A stretch of 64,000 bases of DNA from assembly GCA_958295875.1 (NCBI GenBank), contig OY282379.1:868001-932000 (forward strand). Reading direction: 5' to 3'. Under the pieces are notes generated by a model, which was given only the letters and a program-made list of their open reading frames with translations, was not told the origin of the DNA and made no database searches. Of this stretch, positions 17,344 to 26,975 are shown in pieces. A program made the translations under genes and the position numbers. How positions within the stretch are numbered: the first letter of the stretch is position 1; each line of letters begins with the position of its first letter. The stretch is from an uncultured Pseudomonadales bacterium (GTDB lineage Bacteria; Pseudomonadota; Gammaproteobacteria; Pseudomonadales; Azotimanducaceae).

Positions 17344-19104
17344 ATGCGCACGCACGATTGCGGCGCGCTCACGTCCGCAGACGTTGGCGCGGAGGTGGTC
17401 GTGGCCGGCTGGGCACACCGGCGGCGCGACCACGGCGGCGTCATCTTCTTGGATGTGCGCGACCACACCGGCATCGTGCAGGTGGTCTTCCACCCAGACG
17501 CGCAGGAGAGCTTCGCCGTCGCAGACCGCGTGCGCAACGAGTATGTCCTGCAGGCACGCGGGCGAGTGCGCCCACGCCCGGAAGGCATGGTCAACCCAGA
17601 GTTGGCCACTGGCGAGGTGGAAGTGCTCGGCGCCTCCCTTCAGGTGCTGAACGCCGCCGAAACGCCGCCCTTTCAGCTCGATGAACATTCCAGCGCCGGC
17701 GATGACGTGCGCCTCAAGCACCGTTATCTGGACCTGCGCCGCCCCCTCATGCAGGAGCGGTTGCGGCTGCGCGCCCGCGTCGCAAGCCATGTGCGGCGCT
17801 ACTTGGAGGGCGAGGGTTTCCTCGAGGTCGAAACGCCCACCCTCACCCGCGCGACGCCAGAGGGCGCGCGCGACTATTTGGTGCCGAGCCGCACCCACCC
17901 TGGCGCGTTCTTCGCGCTGCCGCAATCGCCGCAGATCTTCAAGCAACTGCTGATGGCCGGCGGCGTGGACCGCTACTACCAGATTGCGCGCTGCTACCGC
18001 GACGAGGACTTGCGTGCCGACCGCCAGCCGGAGTTCACGCAAATCGACATCGAGGCGTCTTTCGTCACCGCCGCAGATGTCATGCAGCTCACCGAAGGGA
18101 TGCTGCGATCGCTGTTCCAAACAGCGCTGCACGTCGAGTTGCCGCCATTCGAGCGCCTCACCTGGGCCGAGGCGATGCGCCGCTTCGGCAGCGACAAGCC
18201 GGAGCTGCGCAATCCGTTGGAGCTCATCGACGTGGATGACCTTGTAGCCACGGCCGGCTTCAAGGTGTTCGCCGCGCCGGCCAACGATCCGGGCGGGCGC
18301 GTGGCTGCGCTCAAAGCCCCAGGCGCCGCGGCGGCGCTGTCACGCAAGGCGCTCGATGATTACCAAACGTTCGTGGGCCGCCACGGCGCGAAGGGCCTCG
18401 CGTACATCAAGGTGAATGACCGCGGGCAAGGCATGGACGGGCTGCAGTCGCCCATCATCAAGTTCTTGGACGCTGCAACCGTCGAAGCCGTGCTCGACCG
18501 CGCCGGCGCCCAAACCGGCGACATCGTGTTCTTCGGCGCAGACAAGCGCGCGGTGGTCAACGAGGCATTGGGCGCTTTGCGGTTGCAGCTCGGGCGAGAC
18601 CTCGGCCTGACGCGCCCCGGCTGGGCGCCGCTGTGGGTCACCGATTGGCCCATGTTCGAGACGGCGCGCGACGGTTCCCTCGCACCGGCGCACCACCCGT
18701 TCACGCAGCCGGCCTGCTCCACCGAGCGCCTGCTGGCCGAACCGGCGGCGGCGCTGGCGAACGCCTACGATGTGGTGTTGAATGGCTGCGAACTCGGCGG
18801 CGGCTCCATCCGCATCCACGAGAGCGCGATGCAACGCAAAGTGTTCGAGGCGCTCAACATCGGCCAAGAGGCTGAGGTGAAGTTCGGCCATCTGCTGGAC
18901 GCGCTGCAGCACGGCTGCCCGCCCCACGGGGGCGTTGCGCTGGGGCTGGACCGCCTCGTCATGCTGATGGCCGGGGCAGATTCCGTCCGCGACGTCATCG
19001 CCTTCCCCAAGACGCAGACGGCCCATTGCCTGTTGACGGACGCGCCGGCGCCAGTGGACGCCGAGCAATTGCGCGAGCTCCACATCCGCCTGCGGGGAAG
19101 CTGA
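17344..19104 (+). CDS. aspS: Aspartyl-tRNA synthetase, probably non-discriminating (Asp/Asn)
   Basis: A 586-residue class IIb synthetase. It has the N-terminal OB-fold anticodon domain ([20 protein letters not shown]), motif 2 ([20 protein letters not shown]), the bacterial GAD insertion (about 280-420) and motif 3 (GLDRLVMLM). Residue 30 is His in [10 protein letters not shown]; the E. coli enzyme has Leu here, and His at this place is a published mark of enzymes that also charge tRNA-Asn. Such cells then need GatCAB to amidate Asp-tRNA-Asn. The window has no gatCAB or asnS, so this is inference. It is the head of the aspS-yebC-ruvCAB run, with one base between aspS and yebC. Confidence 0.95.
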   Translation: MRTHDCGALTSADVGAEVVVAGWAHRRRDHGGVIFLDVRDHTGIVQVVFHPDAQESFAVADRVRNEYVLQARGRVRPRPEGMVNPELATGEVEVLGASLQVLNAAETPPFQLDEHSSAGDDVRLKHRYLDLRRPLMQERLRLRARVASHVRRYLEGEGFLEVETPTLTRATPEGARDYLVPSRTHPGAFFALPQSPQIFKQLLMAGGVDRYYQIARCYRDEDLRADRQPEFTQIDIEASFVTAADVMQLTEGMLRSLFQTALHVELPPFERLTWAEAMRRFGSDKPELRNPLELIDVDDLVATAGFKVFAAPANDPGGRVAALKAPGAAAALSRKALDDYQTFVGRHGAKGLAYIKVNDRGQGMDGLQSPIIKFLDAATVEAVLDRAGAQTGDIVFFGADKRAVVNEALGALRLQLGRDLGLTRPGWAPLWVTDWPMFETARDGSLAPAHHPFTQPACSTERLLAEPAAALANAYDVVLNGCELGGGSIRIHESAMQRKVFEALNIGQEAEVKFGHLLDALQHGCPPHGGVALGLDRLVMLMAGADSVRDVIAFPKTQTAHCLLTDAPAPVDAEQLRELHIRLRGS

Positions 19105-19105
19105 C

Positions 19106-19843
19106 GTGGCGGGGCACTCCAAGTGGGCCAACATCAAGCACCGCAAGGCCGCCCAAGACGCCAAGCGCGGCAAGCTCTGGTCTAAGCTGATCCGGGAAGT
19201 GACGGTGGCCGCCCGCGTCGGCGGCGCCGCGGACAATCCGCGCCTGCGCACGGCCGTGGATGCGGCGCTTGCCGCGAACATGCCGAAGGAGACCATCGAA
19301 CGCGCCGTGCAGCGCGGCGCCGGTGGCCACGACGGCAGCGACCTTGAGGAACTGAACTACGAGGGCTACGCGCCGGGCGGGGTTGCCGTGCTGGTGGAAG
19401 CGATGACGGACAATCGCAACCGCACCGCGGCGGAAGTGCGCCATGCGTTCAGCAAGCACGGCGGCAATCTGGGCACGGACGGCTCGGTGGCGTACCTGTT
19501 CGAAGCGAAAGGCGTCATCGCCTTCGCGCCGGGAGCGGACGAAGACGCCATCCTCGAAGTGGCGCTCAATGCCGGCGCCGAAGACATGAACACCGAGGCC
19601 GACGGCGCCATCGCGCTCACCACCACGCCGGACGCCTTCCGCGAGGTGCTCGCCGCTCTGCAATCCGCTGCCTTGGCGCCGGACCATGCCGAACTCACCA
19701 TGCTGGCGTCCACCCAAGCGGCCGGCGATGCAGAGCAAGCCGCCCGCGCCCTGCGCTTGATCGATGCGCTGGATGACTTGGACGACGTGCAGCGCGTTCA
19801 CACGAATGGCGATTTCTCCGCCGTGTTCGACGCAGACCGCTGA
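19106..19843 (+). CDS. yebC: YebC/PmpR-family protein (TACO1-like)
   Basis: A 245-residue protein with the family's opening [21 protein letters not shown] and the later [11 protein letters not shown]. YebC-family proteins were annotated as transcriptional regulators and are now also linked with translation of difficult (proline-rich) sequences. Starts with GTG one base after the aspS stop. Its TGA overlaps the ATG of ruvC, so the genes are translated in sequence. Length and spacing are typical. Confidence 0.95.
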   Translation: MAGHSKWANIKHRKAAQDAKRGKLWSKLIREVTVAARVGGAADNPRLRTAVDAALAANMPKETIERAVQRGAGGHDGSDLEELNYEGYAPGGVAVLVEAMTDNRNRTAAEVRHAFSKHGGNLGTDGSVAYLFEAKGVIAFAPGADEDAILEVALNAGAEDMNTEADGAIALTTTPDAFREVLAALQSAALAPDHAELTMLASTQAAGDAEQAARALRLIDALDDLDDVQRVHTNGDFSAVFDADR

Positions 19844-20340
19844 TGCGGGTGCTCGGCGTGGATCCAGGCTCGCGGGTCACCGGCTACGGCCTCATCGACC
19901 ATGACGGCGGCGCCCCCGCCTATGTCGCCAGCGGTTGCATCAGAACCCGCGGAGCGGATTTCACGGCGCGGCTAGCCGACATCTACAAGGGCATTGAAGC
20001 CGTCATCAACGACTATGGCCCGGCGGAGCTTGCCATCGAGGAGGTGTTCATCGCCAAGAATCCCGGCACCGCCTTGAAGCTCGGCCAAGCGCGCGGCGCG
20101 GCCATCGCCGCGGCGGTGGCGCGGGACATACCCGTCACCGGCTACGCGGCGCGGCGCGTGAAGCAGGCCGTGGTCGGCACCGGGCGCGCCTCCAAAGAGC
20201 AAGTGCAGCATATGGTGGTGGCCCTGCTCGCCTTGGACGCGAGCCCGGCGCCGGATGCCGCGGACGCGCTGGCCGTGGCGCTCTGCCATGCCGGCGCCGG
20301 CGCGGCGCTCAGCGCCCGATTCGCAGGGCTTGGCGCGTGA
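19843..20340 (+). CDS. ruvC: Crossover junction endodeoxyribonuclease RuvC
   Basis: A 165-residue Holliday-junction resolvase with an RNase H-like fold. It cleaves junctions on RuvAB. The first catalytic Asp is Asp7 in [14 protein letters not shown], a Glu is in [12 protein letters not shown], and the C-terminal acids are in [17 protein letters not shown]. The length is close to the usual 173. It overlaps yebC by one base and ruvA by four. Confidence 0.96.
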   Translation: MRVLGVDPGSRVTGYGLIDHDGGAPAYVASGCIRTRGADFTARLADIYKGIEAVINDYGPAELAIEEVFIAKNPGTALKLGQARGAAIAAAVARDIPVTGYAARRVKQAVVGTGRASKEQVQHMVVALLALDASPAPDAADALAVALCHAGAGAALSARFAGLGA

Positions 20341-20966
20341 TCGGGCGCGTCAAGGGGCGTGTCCACGCGAGCGAAGGGAACGTGCTGCTCATCGACGTCG
20401 GTGGCTTGAGCTACGAGGTTGAAGTGCCCACCGGCGCGGTGGCCGAGGCCGGCGCCGAAGTGGAGTGCTTCACCCACCTCGTTGCCCGCGACGACGGCAT
20501 GACATTGTTCGGCTTCCGGTCGTTGGCGGAACGGCGCCTGTTCCGGGTGCTCATCAAAGTGGGCGGGGTGGGGCCGAAGCTCGCGCTCACCCTGTTGTCG
20601 TCGCTGTCGCCGGCCGCGCTGGCCGAGTGCATCGCCAATCAGGACACGGGGCTGCTCGCCAAGGTGCCGGGCATCGGCAAGAAGACCGCGCAACGCATCG
20701 CCCTCGAACTGAAAGACCGCTTGGGCGAACTGCCCGTGACCGGCGGCGACCCAATGCCGCAAGGCGCCGCGGCGCAAGCCGTGGCGGCCCTCGTGGCCCT
20801 AGGCTGGCGGCCGGCCGAGGCGCGCGCCGCCGTGCGCGCCGCGGATGGGGACGCCGATACCACGGAAGACTTGATTCGCGCCGCGCTCAAGCGCATGGCC
20901 GGTGCCAAGGGCAACGAACCGGCGCCGGCAGGGAGTGCGCCGGCCCATGCCGGCACACCGCAATGA
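20337..20966 (+). CDS. ruvA: Holliday junction branch migration protein RuvA
   Basis: A 209-residue junction-binding subunit. The OB domain begins [22 protein letters not shown], the helix-hairpin-helix region has [14 protein letters not shown] and [20 protein letters not shown], and a flexible linker leads to the C-terminal domain that contacts RuvB ([21 protein letters not shown]). The last 20 residues are a short Ala/Pro-rich tail. Start is GTG, overlapping the ruvC stop; its own stop overlaps the ruvB ATG. Confidence 0.96.
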   Translation: MIGRVKGRVHASEGNVLLIDVGGLSYEVEVPTGAVAEAGAEVECFTHLVARDDGMTLFGFRSLAERRLFRVLIKVGGVGPKLALTLLSSLSPAALAECIANQDTGLLAKVPGIGKKTAQRIALELKDRLGELPVTGGDPMPQGAAAQAVAALVALGWRPAEARAAVRAADGDADTTEDLIRAALKRMAGAKGNEPAPAGSAPAHAGTPQ

Positions 20967-22000
20967 CGCTGGAGCGAGACCGCATCACCTCCCGGCTGGC
21001 GAGCGCTGCCGACAAATCCTTTGACCGGGCGCTGCGCCCAACGCGCCTCGCGGACTTTGTGGGCCAAGCGTCGGTGAAGGAGCAGATGGCCATCGCCATC
21101 GAGGCGGCGCGGCAGCGCGGCGAAGCGTTGGACCACGTCCTCATCTACGGCCCGCCGGGGCTTGGCAAGACGACGCTCGCGCACATCGTCGCCCACGAGA
21201 TGGGGGTTGAGCTGCGCGGCACGTCCGGCCCGGTCATCGAGAAGGCCGGCGACCTCGCGGCCATGATCACCAACCTTGAGCCGCGCGACGTGTTGTTCAT
21301 CGACGAGATACACCGGCTCGCGCCAGTGGTGGAGGAAGTCCTGTATCCGGCCATGGAGGACTTCGAGATCGACATCCTGATCGGCGAGGGGCCGGCCGCG
21401 CAGTCCATCAAATACCGGCTGCCGCACTTCACCTTGGTCGGCGCCACCACCCGCGCTGGGCTCCTCACTTCGCCGTTGCGCGATCGCTTCGGCATCGTGC
21501 AGCGCTTGGAGTTCTACGACGCCGACGACCTAGCGAAGATCGTGCTGAGTTCCGCTGCCAAACTCGAATTGCCGGTGGCACGCGCCGGCGCAACGGAAAT
21601 CGCACGGCGCGCCCGCGGCACGCCGCGCATCGCCAACCGCTTGCTGAAGCGCGTGCGCGATTGGGCGCAGGTGAAGGCGGACGGCGCCGTGACCGCTACC
21701 ACCGCCCGCGACGGACTCGACATGCTCGGCGTGGACGGCGAAGGGTTGGATGGCGCGGACCGGCGCCTGCTGCAGGTGATCGTCGAGCATTTCCAAGGCG
21801 GCCCGGTGGGGTTGGACTCGCTGGCCGCCGCGCTCTCGGAGGAACGCGACACCATCGAGGACGTCATCGAGCCGTTCCTCATTCAACAGGGCTTCCTCGC
21901 GCGCACGGCGCGGGGGCGCGTCGCCACCGAAAAGGCTTACCATCACCTTGGGCTCAAAACGGCGCCGGGCGGCGCCCAAGCTCCGCTGCCTTTGGATTGA
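20963..22000 (+). CDS. ruvB: Holliday junction branch migration ATPase RuvB
   Basis: A 345-residue AAA+ motor that drives branch migration. The Walker A is [13 protein letters not shown], the Walker B FIDEIHRL, the sensor/arginine-finger region [18 protein letters not shown], and the C-terminal winged helix ends [13 protein letters not shown]. The ATG at 20963 overlaps the ruvA TGA. In many gammaproteobacteria ybgC follows; here tolQ starts two bases after the ruvB stop. Confidence 0.97.
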   Translation: MTLERDRITSRLASAADKSFDRALRPTRLADFVGQASVKEQMAIAIEAARQRGEALDHVLIYGPPGLGKTTLAHIVAHEMGVELRGTSGPVIEKAGDLAAMITNLEPRDVLFIDEIHRLAPVVEEVLYPAMEDFEIDILIGEGPAAQSIKYRLPHFTLVGATTRAGLLTSPLRDRFGIVQRLEFYDADDLAKIVLSSAAKLELPVARAGATEIARRARGTPRIANRLLKRVRDWAQVKADGAVTATTARDGLDMLGVDGEGLDGADRRLLQVIVEHFQGGPVGLDSLAAALSEERDTIEDVIEPFLIQQGFLARTARGRVATEKAYHHLGLKTAPGGAQAPLPLD

Positions 22001-22002
22001 CG

Positions 22003-22680
22003 ATGCCACAGCAGCTTTCCCTGCTCGAACTCATCGCCAACGCGAGCTTCCTAGTGCAGCTCGTGATGGCGCTCTTGGCGCTCGCCTCCGTCGCCTCGTG
22101 GGTGATGATCTTCCAGCGCTGGATGGTTCTGAACCGCGTGCGCCGGCAAATGGACGACTTCGAGGACGAGTTCTGGTCTGGCGTGGATTTGCGCGAGCTC
22201 TACACCCAACTGGACGAGGAGCCCGACAACCTGACCGGCAGCGAGACGGTGTTCCTCGCCGGGTTCCGAGAGTTCCTGCGCCTTTCCGAGCAATCGGGGG
22301 CAGACCCAGACGCCGTGATGCAAGGCGTGCAGCGCGCCATGCGCGTGGCGCTCAACCACGAGGAGGAGAGTTTGGAGCGCCACCTCGCGTTCCTCGCCAC
22401 GGTTGGCTCCACCAGCCCCTATGTGGGCCTGTTCGGCACCGTCTGGGGCATCATGAACTCGTTCCGCAGCCTCGCCAACATGAGCCAAGCGACGCTCGCA
22501 TCCGTGGCGCCGGGCATCTCCGAGGCGCTCATCGCCACGGCGATGGGGCTGTTCGCCGCCATCCCCGCGGTCATCGGCTTCAACCGCTTCTCGGCGCGCG
22601 CGGAGGTGCTGATGAAGCGCTACGAGACGTTCGCCGAGGAATTGACCAGCGTTTTGTACCGCGCCGCGCACAAGACCTGA
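22003..22680 (+). CDS. tolQ: Tol-Pal system proton channel subunit TolQ
   Basis: A 225-residue inner-membrane protein with three hydrophobic segments (LVMALLALASVASWVMIFQ; GLFGTVWGIMNSF; IATAMGLFAAIPAVIGFN), homologous to ExbB and MotA. Together with TolR it uses the proton gradient to energise TolA, which pulls on Pal and helps outer-membrane constriction at division. The ATG follows ruvB by two bases, so the recombination and envelope genes may form one transcript. Confidence 0.96.
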   Translation: MPQQLSLLELIANASFLVQLVMALLALASVASWVMIFQRWMVLNRVRRQMDDFEDEFWSGVDLRELYTQLDEEPDNLTGSETVFLAGFREFLRLSEQSGADPDAVMQGVQRAMRVALNHEEESLERHLAFLATVGSTSPYVGLFGTVWGIMNSFRSLANMSQATLASVAPGISEALIATAMGLFAAIPAVIGFNRFSARAEVLMKRYETFAEELTSVLYRAAHKT

Positions 22681-22696
22681 CCGGCCGCCGACCATC

Positions 22697-23131
22697 ATGC
22701 GCCGCAAGCCAATGTCCGAGATCAACGTCGTGCCTTACATCGACGTGATGCTGGTGTTGCTGGTGATCTTCATGGCCACGGCGCCGCTGCTCAACCAAGG
22801 GGTGGAGGTGGACTTGCCGGAAGCCCCCTCGGAGCCGCTCAGCAACGAGCAGGACGATCCGCTGGTGGTGAGCGTCAAGGACGACGGCGCCATCTTCGTC
22901 AACATCGGCATGCGGCGGGCAGACGACCAAGGCAGCCGTGTGACTATCTTCTCCTTGGAAGATCAAGCCGCCAAGGTGATCGGCGCGCGGCCAGACATCG
23001 CGGTGTACGTGCGCGCCGACGCGAGCCTCGCCTACGGCGAGGTGGTGAAGGTGATGACCGTGCTGCAGCGCGCCGGCGCAGCCAGCGTGGGCCTCATCAC
23101 AGACCCGCCGGACCTCGCAGCCGAAGCATGA
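22697..23131 (+). CDS. tolR: Tol-Pal system subunit TolR
   Basis: A 144-residue ExbD/TolR protein: a single transmembrane helix (NVVPYIDVMLVLLVIFMAT) with the proton-carrying Asp in YIDVML, and a periplasmic domain ending LQRAGAASVGLITDPP. Works with TolQ and TolA. Sixteen bases after tolQ, and overlapping tolA by four. Confidence 0.96.
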   Translation: MRRKPMSEINVVPYIDVMLVLLVIFMATAPLLNQGVEVDLPEAPSEPLSNEQDDPLVVSVKDDGAIFVNIGMRRADDQGSRVTIFSLEDQAAKVIGARPDIAVYVRADASLAYGEVVKVMTVLQRAGAASVGLITDPPDLAAEA

Positions 23132-23832
23132 CCGCCGCCCGCGACTATGGCCTGCCACTGTTGTTGGCATTGGCCTTGCACGCCTTGCTCGGCGCCATGC
23201 TCGCGCAGGGCTGGAACCCGTCCGCAGCCGAGCCGCGGGTGCTGCAGCCGCGCATCGTCAAAGCCGAGCTGATGGTGCTTGAGGCAACGCCGCCCAAGGC
23301 GCGTCGCGCAACGCCGCCACCGCAGCCAGCGGCCCCGGCGGCGCGCCGGCCGGAACCCGCGCCGCGGCCAGCGCCTGTGCCGCGTCCAGACCGGGAAGCC
23401 GCCCAGCAGGCAGAGCGCGACGCGCAGCGCGCGAAGGAAGAGGCCGAGCGACGCGAGCGCTTGGCGCGGCTCGCTGAGCGCGCCTTCGAGCAAGCGCTGG
23501 CCGATGAGGCCGCGGCGCTTCAGGATAACGCCAGCGCCGACGCGGCCATGTCTTACCTGCACGGCATCTATGCCAAGGTGGTGGAGAACTGGTCGCGCCC
23601 GCCATCGGCGCGCAACGACATGCAGGCGGAACTCGTGGTGGAACTCATCCCCACCGGCGAGGTGGTATCCGTTACCCTGCTCACGTCGAGCGGCAGCCCG
23701 CGCTTCGACGAATCCGCTGAACGCGCAGTGCGCAAGGCGCGCCGCTTCGACGTGCCGCAGGACATGAGCCTGTTCGAGGCGCGGTTCCGCCGATTCACCC
23801 TGTTGTTCAAACCGGAGGACTTGTTGCGGTGA
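23128..23832 (+). CDS. tolA: Cell envelope integrity protein TolA
   Basis: A 234-residue protein, short compared with the 420 residues of E. coli TolA because the helical domain II is reduced. An N-terminal membrane anchor (LPLLLALALHALLGAML) is followed by a Pro/Ala/Arg-rich segment (residues 50-90), a charged helix (AAQQAERDAQRAKEEAERRE), and the C-terminal domain III (YLHGIYAKVVENWSRPPSA ... LTSSGSPRFDESAERAV). It spans the periplasm and links TolQR to TolB and Pal. Its ATG and stop each overlap the neighbouring genes. Confidence 0.93.
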   Translation: MTAARDYGLPLLLALALHALLGAMLAQGWNPSAAEPRVLQPRIVKAELMVLEATPPKARRATPPPQPAAPAARRPEPAPRPAPVPRPDREAAQQAERDAQRAKEEAERRERLARLAERAFEQALADEAAALQDNASADAAMSYLHGIYAKVVENWSRPPSARNDMQAELVVELIPTGEVVSVTLLTSSGSPRFDESAERAVRKARRFDVPQDMSLFEARFRRFTLLFKPEDLLR

Positions 23833-25148
23833 CGAGACACCACTTGGCGCTCACGGCCTTGGCCGCGCTGTTGGCGTGGCCGGCACATGCCTTGGAAAAG
23901 ATCATCATCGACCAGGGCTACGACAACCAGACCCGCATCGCCGTGGTGCCCTTCGACGGCGGCTTGGTGGGCGACGACGACATCGCCGACATCATCTCCT
24001 TCGACCTGGCCCGCAGCGGCCAGTTCGATGCCCTGCCAGCCGAGAACATGCTGTCTCTGCCAACGCATCCGGAAGACGTGCTGTTCCGCGATTGGCGCGT
24101 GCTCGGCATCGAGTACGTCGTCATCGGCCGCATGTGGAGCAACGCCCAAGGCGAGTTGGCGGTGGCGTGGCACCTGTTCGACGTGTTCAACGAACGTGAA
24201 CTGATGGCGGCCAACCTCGCGGCGCCTCCAGCCAAGGCCCGCGACATCGCCCATCGCATCGCCGATGACGTCTACGAACGCATCACCGGCGTGCCGGGCG
24301 CGTTTTCCACGCGCATCATCTACGTGCTCGCCACCGACGCTGGCACGGCGCAGGCGCGTTACCTGCTGAAAATCGCGGATTCGGACGGCGCGCGGTCGCG
24401 CACGCTGTTCAATTCAGACCAGCCGCTCCTTTCGGCAAGCTGGTCGCCAGACGCCCGGCGCGTGGCGTATGTGTCCTTCGAGAGCGGCCGCCAAGCGATT
24501 GTCGTCCAAGATCTGGCGACCGGCGCTCGGCAGCGCGTCGCGGAGTACCGCGGTTTGAACGGGGCGCCGGTGTTCTCGCCCGATGGCCAACGCTTGGCGC
24601 TGGTGCTCTCGCGGGACGGCAACCCGGAAATCTATGTGATGGATTTGGCCGGCGACCGGGCGTTACGCCGCGTCACCCGCTATCCCGGCGCCATCGACAC
24701 CGAGCCGAGCTGGTCCGCAGACGGGCGCAGCCTCATCTTCACGTCGGACCGCGGCGGCCGGCCGCAGATTTATCGCATCGAGCTCGCCAACTCGATGATT
24801 GAGCGCTTGACCTTCCAAGGGGACTACAACGCTCGCGCCCGCCTGCTTCCAGACGGCCAGCACCTGATCTATGTGCATCGGCGCCGCGGCACCTACCACA
24901 TCGCGTGGCAAGATCTCGAACGCAACGATGTGCGCGTGTTGACAGAGACCTCTCTTGACGAATCTCCATCCATTGCGCCGAACGGCATGATGCTGATATA
25001 CGCGACGCAAAATGCGGGACGCGGTATACTCGCAGTAGTCTCAATCGATGGGCGGGTGAAGTACAAGCTGCCGTCGGATGAAGGCGATGTGCGCGAGCCG
25101 GCGTGGTCTCCGTACATTGACGCGCTGTCACCGGACAGTCGGCATTAG
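23829..25148 (+). CDS. tolB: Tol-Pal system periplasmic protein TolB
   Basis: A 439-residue periplasmic beta-propeller. Signal peptide (LALTALAALLAWPAHA, about residues 5-20), TolB N-terminal domain (IIIDQGYDNQTRIAVVPFDG) and PD40 propeller blades (SWSPDARRVAYVSFESG; PVFSPDGQRLALVLSRDGNPEIY; SWSADGRSLIFTSDRGGRPQIY). Binds Pal and the TolA tip. GTG start overlapping the tolA stop by four bases. The gene ends about 12 bases before an array of 21-bp repeats. Confidence 0.96.
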   Translation: MTRHHLALTALAALLAWPAHALEKIIIDQGYDNQTRIAVVPFDGGLVGDDDIADIISFDLARSGQFDALPAENMLSLPTHPEDVLFRDWRVLGIEYVVIGRMWSNAQGELAVAWHLFDVFNERELMAANLAAPPAKARDIAHRIADDVYERITGVPGAFSTRIIYVLATDAGTAQARYLLKIADSDGARSRTLFNSDQPLLSASWSPDARRVAYVSFESGRQAIVVQDLATGARQRVAEYRGLNGAPVFSPDGQRLALVLSRDGNPEIYVMDLAGDRALRRVTRYPGAIDTEPSWSADGRSLIFTSDRGGRPQIYRIELANSMIERLTFQGDYNARARLLPDGQHLIYVHRRRGTYHIAWQDLERNDVRVLTETSLDESPSIAPNGMMLIYATQNAGRGILAVVSIDGRVKYKLPSDEGDVREPAWSPYIDALSPDSRH

Positions 25149-25160
25149 GGGCATGGCGAG

Positions 25161-25267
25161 CCTGAAAGGGCGAGTGCGGTGCCTGAGGAAGGCGAGTGCG
25201 GTGCCCTGAGAGGGCAAGTGCGGTGCCTGAGAGGGCAAGTGCGATGCCTGAGAGAGCAAGTGCAAAA
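25161..25267 (+). repeat. 21-bp tandem repeats between tolB and pal
   Basis: About five head-to-tail copies of a 21-bp unit (consensus CCTGAGAGGGCAAGTGCGGT plus G). Unit starts are 25161, 25182, 25205, 25226 and 25247. The second copy is 23 bp and the last decays after 17 bases. The array fills nearly all of the tolB-pal spacer. Read in the pal frame it would encode a PERASAV heptad, but pal most likely starts downstream. It could affect RNA folding or processing between the two genes. Confidence 0.88.
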
Positions 25268-25285
25268 GAGGGCAGGAGTAACGAA

Positions 25286-25843
25286 ATGACGCGAACACCG
25301 TTAAAGCGCCGGTCGCCTAAACAGACTTTCGGCGCGATCGCGACGATCTTGGCCGCGGGCATCTTGGCCGGCTGCGCCGGCTGCGCCAGCCCCGAGGCAC
25401 CCGCGCCCATTGAGATTCCGGACGAACCCGAAGAGATCGCCCCCATCGTCGCAGATCCCGAACCGGCGCGCCCGACGGACGCGGACGGCGTGTGGCTCGA
25501 CGAGAACGGCCGCCCCATCGCTCGCACCGTGTACTTCGATTTCGACCAAGCCGTGCTCAAGCCACGCGACCTGCGCGTGCTGGAGCGCCACGCCGAGTTC
25601 TTGCGCGACAACCGCAGCCGCACCTTGACCATCGAGGGGCACTGCGACGAGCGTGGCACCCGCGAATACAACCTCGCCTTGGGCGAACGGCGCGCCAATG
25701 CCGTGCAAGACTTCCTCACCAGCGCCGGTGTGCGCAGTTCGCAACTGGAGACGGTGAGCTACGGCGAGGAGCGCCCCGTCGATGTGGGCCACGACGAATC
25801 TGCTTGGTCGAAGAACCGGCGGGCAGAACTCATCTATCGATGA
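25286..25843 (+). CDS. pal: Peptidoglycan-associated lipoprotein Pal
   Basis: A 185-residue outer-membrane lipoprotein. A signal peptide ends in a lipobox (ILAGC, with more cysteines close by), then an acidic Pro-rich linker and an OmpA-like peptidoglycan-binding domain (VYFDFDQAVLKPRDLRVLE, TIEGHCDERGTREYNLALG, RRANAVQDFL). The ATG at 25286 has GGCAGGAG upstream and places the signal peptide correctly. A longer in-frame start (GTG 25196) would read through the tandem repeats and bury the signal peptide, so it was not used. Pal anchors the outer membrane to peptidoglycan and binds TolB. Confidence 0.95.
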   Translation: MTRTPLKRRSPKQTFGAIATILAAGILAGCAGCASPEAPAPIEIPDEPEEIAPIVADPEPARPTDADGVWLDENGRPIARTVYFDFDQAVLKPRDLRVLERHAEFLRDNRSRTLTIEGHCDERGTREYNLALGERRANAVQDFLTSAGVRSSQLETVSYGEERPVDVGHDESAWSKNRRAELIYR

Positions 25844-25877
25844 CATTGCAGCCCCCGAGCGCCCGCTCCCGCCCCAA

Positions 25878-26699
25878 ATGAGCGGGCCGGGCGCGGCTCG
25901 GGGGATCGGCCGAGGCAGCCGGCCAGCCGCGCTCGCTCGCGCATCGGCCATCGTAGCGCTGCTCCCCCTCGCCGCTTGGGCAGCGGCCCCGGTGGAAGAA
26001 TCCCGCCCGGCGCCGCCAGCGACGCCATTGCCAGCGCCGGCCGCGCCAGACGCCGCGCAGCCCTCGCAACTTTCCCAGCTCTTCCAAGTAGTGCAGCAGC
26101 TCCGCCAAGAGGTGAACATGCTGCGCGGCCAAGTGGAAGACCAAGCGCATCGTCTCGAGCAATTAGGCCGTGAACAGCAAGCCCGCTACTTGGATCTAGA
26201 CCGGCGCTTGGCCGGCGGCGCAGCCGCTCCCCCCACACGCGCCGGCGCGGATGGCGCCGGCAGCCTTGCCGGAGATGCAGATCGGGTGGGCGGCCTCGGC
26301 GAGAACGTTGCCGGCGACGCGCCCGCATCGGAACAGGGCGCCTACCAAGCGGCGTATGCGCTATTGGACGCCGGCCAGCTCGATGCCGCGGCACAAGCGA
26401 TGGAGCGCGTCATCGAGGGGTATCCCAACGGCCAGTACACGCCCAACGCCTTCTACTGGTTGGGAGAGATGCATCGGCGCAATGGCGAGTTGGAGAACGC
26501 CCGCCAAGCGCTGGTGCAAGTGATTACCCTGTTCCCAGACCACGGCAAGGTGCCAGACGCCCTATTCAAGGTGGGTGTCGTCTATGCCGAAATGGACGAT
26601 GCCGACCGCGCCCGCAGCTACTTGGAACAGGTGGTGCGCGAACACCCGGCCTCCACCGCGGCAAGCCTCGCCAAGGACTATTTGGCCGAACTGCCGTAA
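25878..26699 (+). CDS. cpoB: Cell division coordinator CpoB (YbgF)
   Basis: A 273-residue periplasmic protein. N-terminal signal peptide (AIVALLPLAAWA), then a trimerising coiled coil (SQLFQVVQQLRQEVNMLRGQ ... HRLEQLGREQ, residues about 60-105), and TPR repeats (AYALLDAGQLDAAAQAMERV; FYWLGEMHRRNGELENARQA; DALFKVGVVYAEMDDADRA). It coordinates PBP1B activity with Tol-driven constriction. It is the last gene of the tol block; queE and queC, which often follow, are absent, and tRNA-Lys comes next on the other strand. Confidence 0.94.
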   Translation: MSGPGAARGIGRGSRPAALARASAIVALLPLAAWAAAPVEESRPAPPATPLPAPAAPDAAQPSQLSQLFQVVQQLRQEVNMLRGQVEDQAHRLEQLGREQQARYLDLDRRLAGGAAAPPTRAGADGAGSLAGDADRVGGLGENVAGDAPASEQGAYQAAYALLDAGQLDAAAQAMERVIEGYPNGQYTPNAFYWLGEMHRRNGELENARQALVQVITLFPDHGKVPDALFKVGVVYAEMDDADRARSYLEQVVREHPASTAASLAKDYLAELP

Positions 26700-26801
26700 C
26701 CGGCACCCATGGCTTTGGCCACGACGCCCCCGCGTGGGAGGCGGCGCGTCGCGCTTGCACCGGCGATCTTGCTTGCGCGGGGCGATAGAGGCAGGAAACG
26801 C

Positions 26802-26877
26802 TGGTGGGCCGTCTGGGACTCGAACCCAGGGCCAACGGGTTAAAAGCCCGCTGCTCTACCAACTGAGCTAACGACCC
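26802..26877 (-). tRNA. tRNA-Lys (anticodon TTT)
   Basis: A 76-base tRNA on the minus strand. The acceptor arm GGGTCGT pairs with ACGGCCC (one T-G pair), the D arm contains AGCTCAGTTGGTAGAGC, the anticodon arm reads GCGGGCTTTTAACCCGT with anticodon TTT, and the T arm contains GGTTCGAGTCC. CCA is encoded at the 3' end. A tRNA-Lys next to the tol operon is common in gammaproteobacteria, though usually on the same strand. Confidence 0.96.
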
Positions 26878-26975
26878 CAAGCGCCGACGCATTGTATTCG
26901 CCAGCACTCACCGCAGACAACTTTGCGTGGCCGGCACCAGCCTCCCCCTTGCGCTCGCCCCCTCCACCGTCGCCG

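Noticed and set aside
25161-25267. Tandem units considered as a small CRISPR array
   Set aside because: Units are contiguous with no unique spacers, and no cas genes are near.
25196-25285. N-terminal extension of Pal carrying PERASAV heptads
   Set aside because: It would place the lipoprotein signal peptide 30 residues inside the protein; the ATG at 25286 has a good ribosome site.
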